Of a DNA stretch of 64,000 nt, positions 29,301 to 39,190 are shown piece after piece. The notes under the pieces were generated by a model, which was not told where the DNA came from, ran no database searches, and worked only from the letters and a program-made list of their open reading frames with translations. Position 1 is the first letter of the stretch. The number at the start of each line of letters is the position of its first letter. The position numbers and the translations under genes were made by a program. The stretch covers positions 1-64,000 of the forward strand of contig JAQNBH010000076.1 in the NCBI GenBank assembly GCA_028752905.1. Reading direction: 5' to 3'. This DNA comes from Cladorhizidae sp. MBARI D1340-BT2 (Eukaryota; Porifera; Demospongiae; Poecilosclerida; Cladorhizidae).

Positions 29301-29983
29301 GCAACACTGACCCACTAATTACTAGACTAATAGGCCCACCAGTAGTGAGCCACTGCAACACTGACCCACTAATTACTAGACTAATAGGCCCACCAGTAGT
29401 GAGCCACTGCAACACTCACCCACTAATTACTAGACTAATAGGCCCACCAGTAGTGAGCCACTGACCACTAATTACTAGACTAATAGGCTCACCAACTGAC
29501 CCACTAATTACTAGACTAATAGGCCCACCAGTAGTGAGCCACTGCAACACTGACCCACTAATTACTAGACTAATAGGCCCACCAGTAGTGAGCCACTGCA
29601 ACACTGACCCACTAATTACTAGACTAATAGGTCCACCAGTAGTGAGCCACTGCAACACTGACCACTAATTACTAAACTAATAGGCCCACCAGTAGTGAGC
29701 CACTGACCACTAATTACTAGACTAATAGGCCAACCAGTAGTGAGCCACTGCAACACTGACCCACTAATTACTAGACTAATAGGCCCACCAGTAGTGAGCT
29801 ACTGCAACACTGACCCACTAATTACTAGACTAATAGGCGCTCCAGTAGTGAGCCACTGCAACACTGACCCACTAATTACTAGACTAATAGGCCCACCAGT
29901 AGTGAGCCACTGCAACACTGACCCACTAATTACTAGACTAATAGGCCCACCAGTAGTGAGCCACTGCAACACTGACCACTAAT
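26000..29983. repeat. Higher-order repeat B, copy 2 (~4.0 kb)
   Basis: Partner of 13708-17745. The internal 1139-bp period is preserved (26000 to 27139, 26784 to 27923), so the smaller duplication came before the 12.3-kb one. Point differences exist (for example an rc-visible change at the 27139-27384 units), so this is not a simple assembly duplicate. Confidence 0.85.
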
Positions 29984-30330
29984 TACTAGACTAATAGGCC
30001 CACCAGTAGTGAGCCACTGACCACTAATTACTAGACTAATAGGCTCACCAACTGACCCACTAATTACTAGACTAATAGGCCCACCAGTAGTGAGCCACTG
30101 ACCACTAATTACTAGACTAATAGGCTCACCAACTGACCCACTAATTACTAGACTAATAGGCCCACCAGTAGTGAGCCACTGCAACACTGACCCACTAATT
30201 ACTAGACTAATAGGCCCACCAGTAGTGAGCCACTGCAACACTGACCCACTAATTACTAGACTAATAGGCCCACCAGTAGTGAGCCACTGCAACACTGACC
30301 ACTAATTACTAGACTAATAGGCCCACCAGT

Positions 30331-30705
30331 ATACTGTATATATGTGTGTAGGATTGACTCATTAGAGGTGGCAGAGAGACCAGCCAGAATGTCATGGTGA
30401 GGATGGCATATATGGTGGCCTTTCAAACAACATTAATTTAACGTTTGGTCGTGCCATGAAGATATTAGGCCACACCCACTCTACCTAAAATGCCAAATGT
30501 CCATCAACATCAAACAATTTGACATTTAATTAACATTTCTGGCTTTACGGTAGTGTGCTTTAACTAGAGGTTTGTTGGCATTGCTTTAAAATGCACCGCC
30601 TACAATCATATCATAACATTATTCATAGAGATGGGCGTGGTTATGTTTGGCAGGTGCAGTCATTATAAGTGGCACTTGCTTACACGTATAAGTGTTATTA
30701 CTCAC
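30331..30705. other. Unique spacer 3' of the Ig exon (start of its next intron)
   Basis: Single-copy, AT-rich sequence between the satellite and the Ig-domain exon. On the minus strand it begins with the splice donor gtgagt. No further exon could be assigned: candidate acceptors (for example ttggcattttag) lead to stops in the required phase. The gene either ends here in a tiny exon or continues on the other side of the 28.6-kb satellite, which would put the satellite inside an intron. Confidence 0.5.
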
Positions 30706-33700
30706 CATGCCATTCCAGGACTCTCCCGGCCCTGCCTAGCTCAATTCCATTAACACTCGCACTACAGAAGATCCAGATGTAGCGAAGGTAGAAAATAGGG
30801 TATTTAATGCTGAAACTCCGCCTGGAATCTCCCGGGACAAGATTAATTCCCACCACATCCCACCATTTGTAAGTGAGGTTGTCGGTTTGTGCTGGCTGCA
30901 CCTCACAGAAGAAGCTCACTTTTTGGTGATATCTAAAAGGACCGCGGCTTGGCTCAGTTATGATTTTAACAGAGGATTCTGCAGCCTCAGCTCCGAACAT
31001 CCACTCACTGGCAACTGCAATGTAAATAACAACTGATATATGACTATACACTCCATAGAAGTATATATGTCCATATCTAGGAGAGACTCACCCAAACATA
31101 TTGCAAGTATATATGTCCATATCTAGGAGAGGCTCACCCAAACATATTGCAAGTATATATGTCCATATCTAGGAGAGACTCACCCAAACATATTGCAAGT
31201 ATATATGTCCATATCTAGGAGAGGCTCACCCAAACATATTGCAAGTATATATGTCCATATCTAGGAGAGACTCACCCAAACATATTGCAAGTATATATGT
31301 CCATATCTAGGAGAGGCTCACCCAAACATATTGCAAGTATATATGTCCATATCTAGGAGAGGCTCACCCAAACATATTGCAAGTATATATGTCCATATCT
31401 AGGAGAGACTCACCCAAACATATTGCAAGTATATATGTCCATATCTAGGAGAGGCTCACCCAAACATATTGCAAGTATATATGTCCATATCTAGGAGAGA
31501 CTCACCCAAACATATTGCAAGTATATATGTCCATATCTAGGAGAGGCTCACCCAAACATATTGCAAGTATATATGTCCATATCTAGGAGAGACTCACCCA
31601 AACATATTGCAAGTATATATGTCCATATCTAGGAGAGGCTCACCCAAACATATTGCAAGTATATATGTCCATATCTAGGAGAGGCTCACCCAAACATATT
31701 GCAAGTATATATGTCCATATCTAGGAGAGGCTCACCAAACATATTGCAAGTATATATGTCCATATCTAGGAGAGGCTCACCCAAACATATTGCAAGTATA
31801 TATGTCCATATCTAGGAGAGACTCACCCAAACATATTGCAAGTATATATGTCCATATCTAGGAGAGGCTCACCCAAACATATTGCAAGTATATATGTCCA
31901 TATCTAGGAGAGACTCACCCAAACATATTGCAAGTATATATGTCCATATCTAGGAGAGGCTCACCCAAACATATTGCAAGTATATATGTCCATATCTAGG
32001 AGAGGCTCACCCAAACATATTGCAAGTATATATGTCCATATCTAGGAGAGGCTCTCCCAAACATATTGCAAGTATATATGTCCATATCTAGGAGAGACTC
32101 ACCCAAACATATTGCAAGTATATATGTCCATATCTAGGAGAGGCTCACCCAAACATATTGGAAGTATATATGTCCATATCTAGGAGAGGCTCACCAAACA
32201 TATTGCAAGTATATATGTCCATATCTAGGAGAGGCTCACCCAAACATATTGCAAGTATATATGTCCATATCTAGGAGAGACTCACCCAAACATATTGCAA
32301 GTATATATGTCCATATCTAGGAGAGGCTCACCCAAACATATTGCAAGTATATATGTCCATATCTAGGAGAGACTCACCCAAACATATTGCAAGTATATAT
32401 GTCCATATCTAGGAGAGGCTCACCCAAACATATTGCAAGTATATATGTCCATATCTAGGAGAGGCTCACCCAAACATATTGCAAGTATATATGTCCATAT
32501 CTAGGAGAGGCTCACCAAACATATTGCAAGTATATATGTCCATATCTAGGAGAGGCTCACCCAAACATATTGCAAGTATATATGTCCATATCTAGGAGAG
32601 ACTCACCCAAACATATTGCAAGTATATATGTCCATATCTAGGAGAGGCTCACCCAAACATATTGCAAGTATATATGTCCATATCTAGGAGAGACTCACCC
32701 AAACATATTGCAAGTATATATGTCCATATCTAGGAGAGGCTCACCCAAACATATTGCAAGTATATATGTCCATATCTAGGAGAGGCTCACCCAAACATAT
32801 TGCAAGTATATATGTCCATATCTAGGAGAGGCTCTCCCAAACATATTGCAAGTATATATGTCCATATCTAGGAGAGACTCACCCAAACATATTGCAAGTA
32901 TATATGTCCATATCTAGGAGAGGCTCTTCCAAACATATTGCAAGTATATATGTCCATATCTAGGAGAGACTCACCCAAACATATTGCAAGTATATATGTC
33001 CATATCTAGGAGAGGCTCACCCAAACATATTGCAAGTATATATGTCCATATCTAGGAGAGACTCACCCAAACATATTGCAAGTATATATGTCCATATCTA
33101 GGAGAGGCTCACCCAAACATATTGCAAGTATATATGTCCATATCTAGGAGAGACTCACCCAAACATATTGCAAGTATATATGTCCATATCTAGGAGAGGC
33201 TCTTCCAAACATATTGCAAGTATATATGTCCATATCTAGGAGAGACTCACCCAAACATATTGCAAGTATATATGTCCATATCTAGGAGAGGCTCACCCAA
33301 ACATATTGCAAGTATATATGTCCATATCTAGGAGAGGCTCTTCCAAACATATTGCAAGTATATATGTCCATATCTAGGAGAGACTCACCCAAACATATTG
33401 CAAGTATATATGTCCATATCTAGGAGAGGCTCACCCAAACATATTGCAAGTATATATGTCCATATCTAGGAGAGGCTCTTCCAAACATATTGCAAGTATA
33501 TATGTCCATATCTAGGAGAGACTCACCCAAACATATTGCAAGTATATATGTCCATATCTAGGAGAGGCTCACCCAAACATATTGCAAGTATATATGTCCA
33601 TATCTAGGAGAGGCTCACCCAAACATATTGCAAGTATATATGTCCATATCTAGGAGAGGCTCACCCAAACATATTGCAAGTATATATGTCCATATCTAGG

Positions 33701-33959
33701 AGAGACTCACCCAAACATATTGCAAGTATATATGTCCATATCTAGGAGAGACTCACCCAAACATATTGCAAGTATATATGTCCATATCTAGGAGAGACTC
33801 ACCCAAACATATTGCAAGTATATATGTCCATATCTAGGAGAGACTCACCCAAACATATTGCAAGTATATATGTCCATATCTAGGAGAGACTCACCCAAAC
33901 ATATTGCAAGTATATATCAACTCACCCCAAAATATTGCAAGAAGATGAAGCACAAACAT
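30706..33959 (-). CDS. Secreted Ig-domain protein, two exons (33959-33926 and 31014-30706), 3' end not found
   Basis: Exon 1 (34 nt) encodes MFVLHLLAIFW and ends G|gtgagtt, phase 1. Exon 2 (309 nt) follows ttatttacattgcag, also starts in phase 1, and ends catG|gtgagt, phase 1. Joined, the N-terminus reads MFVLHLLAIFWVASEW, a hydrophobic signal peptide with a likely cleavage site after GAEA (A-x-A). Exon 2 then encodes one immunoglobulin-like domain: B-strand cysteine in VSFFCEV, core tryptophan in LTYKWWD, F-strand cysteine in YIWIFCSAS, and an N-glycosylation sequon NLT. A symmetrical 1-1 exon carrying one Ig domain is the classic metazoan arrangement. The product is probably extracellular or a cell-surface ectodomain; the partner is unknown. 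No membrane segment is visible in these two exons. The intron is nearly all 46-bp minisatellite. The coding prediction is consistent in phase, splice signals and domain logic. Expression is inference. Confidence 0.78.
31045..33915. repeat. 46-bp minisatellite filling intron 1 of the Ig gene; carries splice-donor copies
   Basis: About 62 copies of a 46-bp unit (plus strand aagtatatatgtccatatct, then aggaga(g/c)tcaccca-type sequence, then aacatattgc). On the minus strand each unit contains cttgcaatatgtttgggtga followed by gtc or gcc. This closely matches the authentic exon 1 end and donor, cttgcaatattttggggtga followed by gtt (33943-33919). The main polymorphism is T or C at donor position +6 (gtgagt versus gtgagc). 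Rarer variants are ctctccc and ctcttcc. A 780-bp internal duplication is marked by the caccaaac units (about 31735 and 32515) and the ctctcccaaac units (about 32050 and 32830). Confidence 0.93.
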
Positions 33960-34150
33960 TCTGAACAGCTGCACAGATAAACAACTCTAAAATAAGGTGG
34001 AACTCCAATTTGCTGCACAGTTGCACTGACCAGCCAGCACTCTCGCCTCAATTTATGTCCGGCTATTTCCTGGTTGAATTAGCTCAGCCACGCCCAGCTA
34101 CTGATGAGTTGTGAGGTGAGGGGAGGGGCCTGACTTGTGGAAGAGTTGCA
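33960..34150 (-). promoter_or_regulatory. Possible promoter and 5' leader of the Ig gene
   Basis: Upstream of the exon 1 ATG on the minus strand are an AT-rich TATA-like ataaat at 34056-34051 and, further out, GC-box or CACCC-like sequence around 34085-34130 (gggcgtggc, cccctcccc). Spacing fits a start site some 60-70 nt upstream of the ATG. This rests only on motif resemblance. Confidence 0.3.
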
Positions 34151-34419
34151 GTATCAGTAATGCCTTTAGATTACTCAACTTCATCATAATTGGTCGTTGC
34201 CATGACACTAGCCCACCTCATTCCCCGCATAATTGTTGAGGTCAGAATTAGCTAACCTACACAAGTACTGACATGCAGATCATGTGCACACGATAACTAC
34301 AATAGTCATCGTGTGGGGAGGGTGTGTGGCTAAGTATGGGCCTGCTGATGCTCTAATGTAGACCTGCTTCTAACTTCATCTCCACCAAGACTTGCTATGC
34401 CACCATCAATCCCTAGTAT
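34151..34419. other. Spacer without recognised features
   Basis: Single-copy sequence between the putative Ig promoter and the 66-bp array. I see no coding frame, RNA gene or transposon end. Confidence 0.4.
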
Positions 34420-34838
34420 GCAGCCTGCCACACAGTGCTAGTCCACCTGTTCCCCACCACTTATACACAGTATTACATATAGTATGCACTCTACCACACA
34501 CTGCTAGTCCACCTGTTCCCCACCACTTATACACAGTATTACATATAGTATGCAGCCTACCACACAGTGCTAGTCCACCTGTTCCCCACCACTTATACAC
34601 AGTATTACATATAGTATGCAGCCTACCACACAGTGCTAGTCCACCTGTTCCCCACCACTTATACACAGTATTACATATAGTATGCAGCCTACCACACAGT
34701 ACTAGTCCACCTGTTCCCCACCACTTATACACAGTATTACATATAGTATGCAGCCTACCACACAGTGCTAGTCCACCTGTTCCTCACCACTTATACACAG
34801 TATTACATATAGTATGCAGCCTACCACACAGTGCTAGT
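34420..34838. repeat. 66-bp minisatellite, about 6 copies
   Basis: The unit includes gcctaccacacagtgctagt, ccacctgttccccaccactt and atacacagtattacatatag. Because 66 is a multiple of 3, both strands stay open across it (22-residue periodic peptides). These frames have no non-repeat extension, so they are not called as genes. Confidence 0.93.
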
Positions 34839-34841
34839 CTG

Positions 34842-35090
34842 TGTATTGGATGAAGTGGTGTCCATCAGCAAGTGTGTGTGTGTGTGTGTGTATTGGATGA
34901 AGTGGTGTCCATCAGCAGGTGTGTGTGTGTATTGGATGAAGTGGTGGCCATCAGCAGGTGTGTGTGTGTATTGGATGAAGTGGTGTCCATCAGCAGGTGT
35001 GTGTGTGTATTGGATGAAGTGGTGTCCATCAGCAGGTGTGTGTGTGTATTGGATGAAGTGGTGGCCATCAGCAGGTGTGTGTGTGTACTT
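34842..35090. repeat. 39-bp minisatellite, about 6 copies
   Basis: The unit is gtattggatgaagtggtgtc, then catcagcagg and a (GT)n run; one early copy has a longer GT tract. It begins directly where the 66-bp array ends. The 39-bp period keeps several frames open on both strands by chance. Confidence 0.93.
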
Positions 35091-35262
35091 CTTAATGGTG
35101 AGCACAGGACTTCCTCTTTACACTCAAACATTTAATGACTTCTTTTGAGAAGTAAACATAATAATCGTGTCCCATTATTATATATTATATGCTGTGGCTA
35201 GTTGATGATGGCAGTGGAGCAAGTGAGGCCAAGCCTGGAGAGTGGCCCTCACAACACCACAC
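35091..35262. other. Spacer
   Basis: Unique sequence between two minisatellites, with no recognisable feature. Confidence 0.4.
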
Positions 35263-35950
35263 AGTTGTGTGCATGTAGCAGGCACTTCAAACACTTAACA
35301 GTTGTGTGCATGTAGCAGGCACTTCAAACACTTAACAGTTGTGTGCATGTAGCAGGCACTTCAAACACTTAACAGTTGTGTGCATGTAGCAGGCACTTCA
35401 AACACTTAACAGTTGTGTGCATGTAGCAGGCACTTCAAACACTTAACAGTTGTGTGCATGTAGCAGGCACTTCAAACACTTAACAGTTGTGTGCATGTAG
35501 CAGGCACTTCAAACACTTAACAGTTGTGTGCATGTAGCAGGCACTTCAAACACTTAACAGTTGTGTGCATGTAGCAGGCACTTCAAACACTTAACAGTTG
35601 TGTGCATGTAGCAGGCTCTTCAAACACTTAACAGTTGTGTGCATGTACCAGACACTTCAAACACTTAACAGTTGTGTGCATGTAGCAGGCACTTCAAACA
35701 CTTAACAGTTGTGTGCATGTAGCAGGCACTTCAAACACTTAACAGTTGTGTGCATGTAGCAGGCACTTCAAACACTTAACAGTTGTGTGCATGTAGCAGG
35801 CACTTCAAACACTTAACAGTTGTGTGCATGTAGCAGGCACTTCAAACACTTAACAGTTGTGTGCATGTAGCAGGCACTTCAAACACTTAACAGTTGTGTG
35901 CATGTAGCAGGCACTTCAAACACTTAACAGTTGTGTGCATGTACCAGACT
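35263..35950. repeat. 37-bp minisatellite, about 18 copies
   Basis: The unit is acagttgtgtgcatgtagca followed by ggcacttcaaacactta. Copies are nearly identical. Variants ggctcttc (about 35612) and accagac (about 35647 and the terminal copy near 35942) mark individual units, suggesting recent expansion. Confidence 0.95.
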
Positions 35951-35989
35951 TCAAGCCATTACAGTTGCCTGTAAGTGGTGTATTAATAC

Positions 35990-36590
35990 ATGCATACAAC
36001 CCTCAGATATGTGGTGTGTATAATTATATAGACAAGCTAAAGGTTACTTAGATATGTGGTGTGTATATATAGACCAGCTAAAGGTTACTTAGATATGTGC
36101 TGTGTGTATAAAGACAAGCTAATGGTTACTTAGATATGTGGTGTGTATATATAGACAAGCTAAAGGTTACTTAGATATGTGGTGTGTATATATAGACAAG
36201 CTAAAGGTTACTTAGATATGTGGTGTGTGTATATAGACAAGTTAAAGGTTGGTTTTCTTAGTCTTGTTCTCCAGCACCAGCAGGATTGGTATCTCTACAT
36301 ATAACATAATCAAGTAGACAGAATATTCCACTAGATACATCCATAGCTAAATGTTTCCAGAAGACTAGAGGGATAGTAGTTATCAGTTTATACAGTGAAA
36401 GCTATAGCTGCTTCCAACAGTTGTAAGATCATCTAATAATTATAAGTTAATTCACATACAGTGAAAGCTATAGTTGCTTTCAATGGTTGTAGATCATCTA
36501 ATAATTTATAAGTTAATTCACATATAGTGAAAACTATAGCTGCTTCCAACGGTTGTAGATCATCTAATAATTATAATTCATGCACATGGT
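35990..36590. repeat. Composite segment copy 1: 41-bp array plus ~66-bp repeats
   Basis: About six copies of a 41-bp unit (ctaaaggttacttagatatg, then tggtgtgtatatatagacaag) at 36004-36250. These are followed by single-copy sequence with attccactagatacatccat and agctaaatgtttccag, then three copies of a ~66-bp repeat containing gtgaaagctatag and agatcatctaataatt. The same ordered components are present at 39650-40440, so the whole segment is duplicated. Confidence 0.9.
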
Positions 36591-36799
36591 GTTTAGGCCT
36601 GCAGTTGCAGTGCTTTAATTTTTGATGTTTGAAAACAGCTCCTCATGTGAGGGACCTGCCTTGACGGGAGCTTGCACATTGAGAGAGCTAATTATGCAGC
36701 ATGAAATATTGAACACACAGAGTTGCTGAAGGCCTCCTAAACATGACCAGACCTGTGACATTCTCTTGCATGAGAGAGAACCACTGCAACACTGAAGTT
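36591..36799. other. Spacer containing a 15-bp satellite-like motif
   Basis: Mostly unique. At 36781-36795 the sequence ccactgcaacactga is identical to part of the 54-bp satellite unit 6.5 kb away, immediately before the 33-bp array. Confidence 0.5.
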
Positions 36800-37445
36800 G
36801 TCCTCCATGCTAGCTACCAATACACAGCTCCTTGAAACTCCTTTAGCTACCAATACACAGCTCCTTGAAACTCCTTTAGCTACCAATACACAGCTCCTTG
36901 AAACTCCTTTAGCTACCAGTACACAGCTCCTTGAAACTCCTCTAGCTACCAATACACAGTTCCTTGAAACTCCTTTAGCTACCAGTACACAGCTCCTTGA
37001 AGCTCCTTTAGCTACCAATACACAGCTCCTTGAAACTCCTCTAGCTACCAATACACAGCTCCTTGAAACTCCTTTACCTACCAGTACACAGCTCCTTGAA
37101 ACTCCTCTAGCTACCAATACACAGCTCCTTGAAACTCCTCTAGCTACCAATACACAGCTCCTTGAAACTCCTCTAGCTACCAGTACACAGCTCCTTGAAA
37201 CTCCTCTAGCTACCAGTACACAGCTCCTTGAAACTTCTTTAGCTACCAATACACAGCTCCTTGAAACTCCTCTAGCTACCAATACACAGCTCCTTGAAAC
37301 TCCTTTAGCTACCAGTACACAGCTCCTTGAAACTCCTTTAGCTACCAATACACAGCTCCTTGAAACTTCTTTAGCTACCAATACACAGTTCCTTGAAACT
37401 TCTTTAGCTACCAGTACACAGCTCCTTGAAACTCTTTTAGCCTTA
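36800..37445. repeat. 33-bp minisatellite, about 19 copies, open on both strands
   Basis: The unit is ctagctaccaatacacagct followed by ccttgaaactcct, with A/G and T/C variants. A 33-bp period gives an 11-residue periodic reading on the plus strand (LLETPLATNTQ) and on the minus strand (VSRSCVLVAKG, 241 codons at 36737-37462). Two antiparallel open frames of the same repeat, with no flanking domain, argue for composition rather than a protein. Confidence 0.93.
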
Positions 37446-38014
37446 TAATGGGAGAGTGCCACAAAGAATCATTTTTAATTGTTCATGACCTGCTAAAGTT
37501 TTGTCACCACGTATGTACAGAGTTCAGAATACACATTATTCTTTTTTGTTTGCTTTTCAATGGCATCACCATGGTTACCAGCATAGTTTGATAAATTTCA
37601 CTTTGAAAGTGTTTGTTAAAATATATTTCGTAACACGACATTTCAGACAGTCATCGTCCCCTCACAGGAGATGAGTGGGAGAGTGCAGCTCAGTCAGAGG
37701 AATGTTGGTGCGTGGCCAGAGAAATGTTGGTGGCTCCCTGCACACGGCCATTGGGCAAGGTCTGCATCTTACTTGCTGACAGTCTTCAGTAAGTGTACAT
37801 CTTGACTTTGTAGAGATGACAAATCCAGTCACATCATGTAACACATCATTGACCACTGTGTAGAGGTGACAATGAAGTCACATCATGTAACACATAGTTG
37901 ACGAGAAATAATAATAATATATGTAATACTAACAATAAATATATCTACTCAACAACAACAATAACGTCCATCAACTCGAGATTTGAACTCCAGGAGGTAC
38001 TTACTTCAACTTTG
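37446..38014. other. Mostly unique spacer with a two-copy 52-bp repeat
   Basis: At about 37808-37903 a segment containing gtagag(a/g)tgacaa and agtcacatcatgtaacacat is present twice. Otherwise no coding frame with recognisable content. A short AT-rich microsatellite lies near 37905-37945. Confidence 0.5.
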
Positions 38015-39190
38015 TCTGTCAATACATAGGGGGGATGCTGCAGCAATTTTGGGCCCCCTCGGTCCACCTCCATGCCCCTGCTTATATTATAATTAATTAG
38101 TCTGTCAATACATAGGGGGGATGCTGCAGCAATTTTGGGCCCCCTCGGTCCACCTCCATGCCCCTGCTTATATTATAATTAATTAGTCTGTCAATACATA
38201 GGGGGGATGCTGCAGCAATTTTGGGCCCCCTCGGTCCACCTCCATGCCCCTGCTTATATTATAATTAATTAGTCTGTCAATACATAGGGGGGATGCTGCA
38301 GCAATTTTGGGCCCCCTCGGTCCACCTCCATGCCCCTGCTTATATTATAATTAATTAGTCTGTCAATACATAGGGGGGATGCTGCAGCAATTTTGGGCCC
38401 CCTCGGTCCACCTCCATGCCCCTGCTTATATTATAATTAATTAGTCTGTCAATACATAGGGGGGATGCTGCAGCAGTTTTGGGCCCCCTCGGTCCACCTC
38501 CATGCCCCTGCTTATATTATAATTAATTAGTCCGTCAATACATAGGGGGGATGCTGCAGCAGTTTTGGGCCCCCTCGGTCCACCTCCATGCCCCTGCTTA
38601 TATTATAATTAATTAGTCTGTCAATACATAGGGGGAATGCTGCAGCAGTTTTGGGCCCCCTCGGTCCACCTCCATGTCCCTGCTTATATTATAATTAATT
38701 AGTCTGTCTATACATAGGGGGGATGCTGCAGCAGTTTTGGGCCCCCTCGGTCCACCTCCATGCCCCTGCTTATATTATAATTAATTAGTCTGTCTATACA
38801 TAGGGGGGATGCTGCAGCAGTTTTGGGCCCCCTCGGTCCACCTCCATGCCCCTGCTTATATTATAATTAATTAGTCTGTCAATACATAGGGGGGATGCTG
38901 CAGCAGTTTTTGGCCCCCTCGGTTCACCTCCATGCCCCTGCTTATATTATAATTAATTAGTCTGTCAATACATAGGGGGGATGCTGCAGCAGTTTTTGGC
39001 CCCCTCGGTCCACCTCCATGCCCCTGCTTATATTATAATTAATTAGTCTGTCAATACATAGGGGGGATGCTGCAGCAGTTTTTGGCCCCCTCGGTTCACC
39101 TCCATGCCCCTGCTTATATTATAATTAATTAGTCTGTCAATACATAGGGGGGATGCTGCAGCAGTTTTTGGCCCCCTCGGTTCACCCCTG
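38015..39190. repeat. 86-bp minisatellite, about 13.7 copies
   Basis: The unit includes tctgtcaatacatagggggg, atgctgcagcaattttgggc, cccctcggtccacctccatg and cttatattataattaattag. Left copies have gcagcaatttt, middle copies gcagcagttttgg and right copies gcagcagtttttgg, so variants spread along the array in order. That gradient fits directional tandem expansion. Confidence 0.95.

Larger units (their letters stand above)
1701..30330. repeat. 28.6-kb satellite array, 54-bp unit, about 530 copies
   Basis: One uninterrupted tandem array. The unit includes ccactgcaacactgacccac, then taattactagactaatagg, then cccaccagtagtgag. Common variants are a 53-bp unit (gaccac for gacccac), a shortened unit with ccactgaccactaatt, and a shorter one with ggctcaccaactgaccc. 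Marker substitutions such as tacttgac, ggcgctccag, gtgacccatggc and ggcctaccag recur at fixed spacings and reveal higher-order repeats listed separately. Because 54 is a multiple of 3 and the consensus lacks stops in one frame on each strand, it can be read as SHCNTDPLITRLIGPPVV (plus) or GSVLQWLTTGGPISLVIS (minus). The longest minus-strand run is 279 codons at 20230-21069 and again at 23057-23896. The frequent 53-bp units break these frames, so I treat the array as non-coding satellite. It ends abruptly at cccaccagtat. Confidence 0.97.

Noticed and set aside
1729..29982. Dozens of open frames of 60-279 codons within the 54-bp satellite on both strands
   Set aside because: All are the same 18-residue periodic reading, antiparallel frames are equally open, and the common 53-bp units shift the frame. 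They follow from unit length and composition, with no conserved start, domain or codon bias.
1701..30330. CRISPR-like array
   Set aside because: There are no unique spacers between repeats; units are directly head-to-tail, and the surrounding genes are eukaryotic transposons.
31045..33915. Fifteen-nucleotide introns (gtgagtctctcctag) in each 46-bp unit
   Set aside because: Far below the minimum for spliceosomal introns in animals; noted only as adjacent donor- and acceptor-like motifs.
36737..37462. 241-codon minus-strand protein of VSRSCVLVAKG repeats
   Set aside because: The opposite strand is open over the same interval, and the flanks add no domain. A 33-bp period explains both.
37960..38000. 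tRNA-like T-arm (ggagttcaaatctc on the minus strand)
   Set aside because: No D-arm, anticodon arm or acceptor stem can be paired around it.
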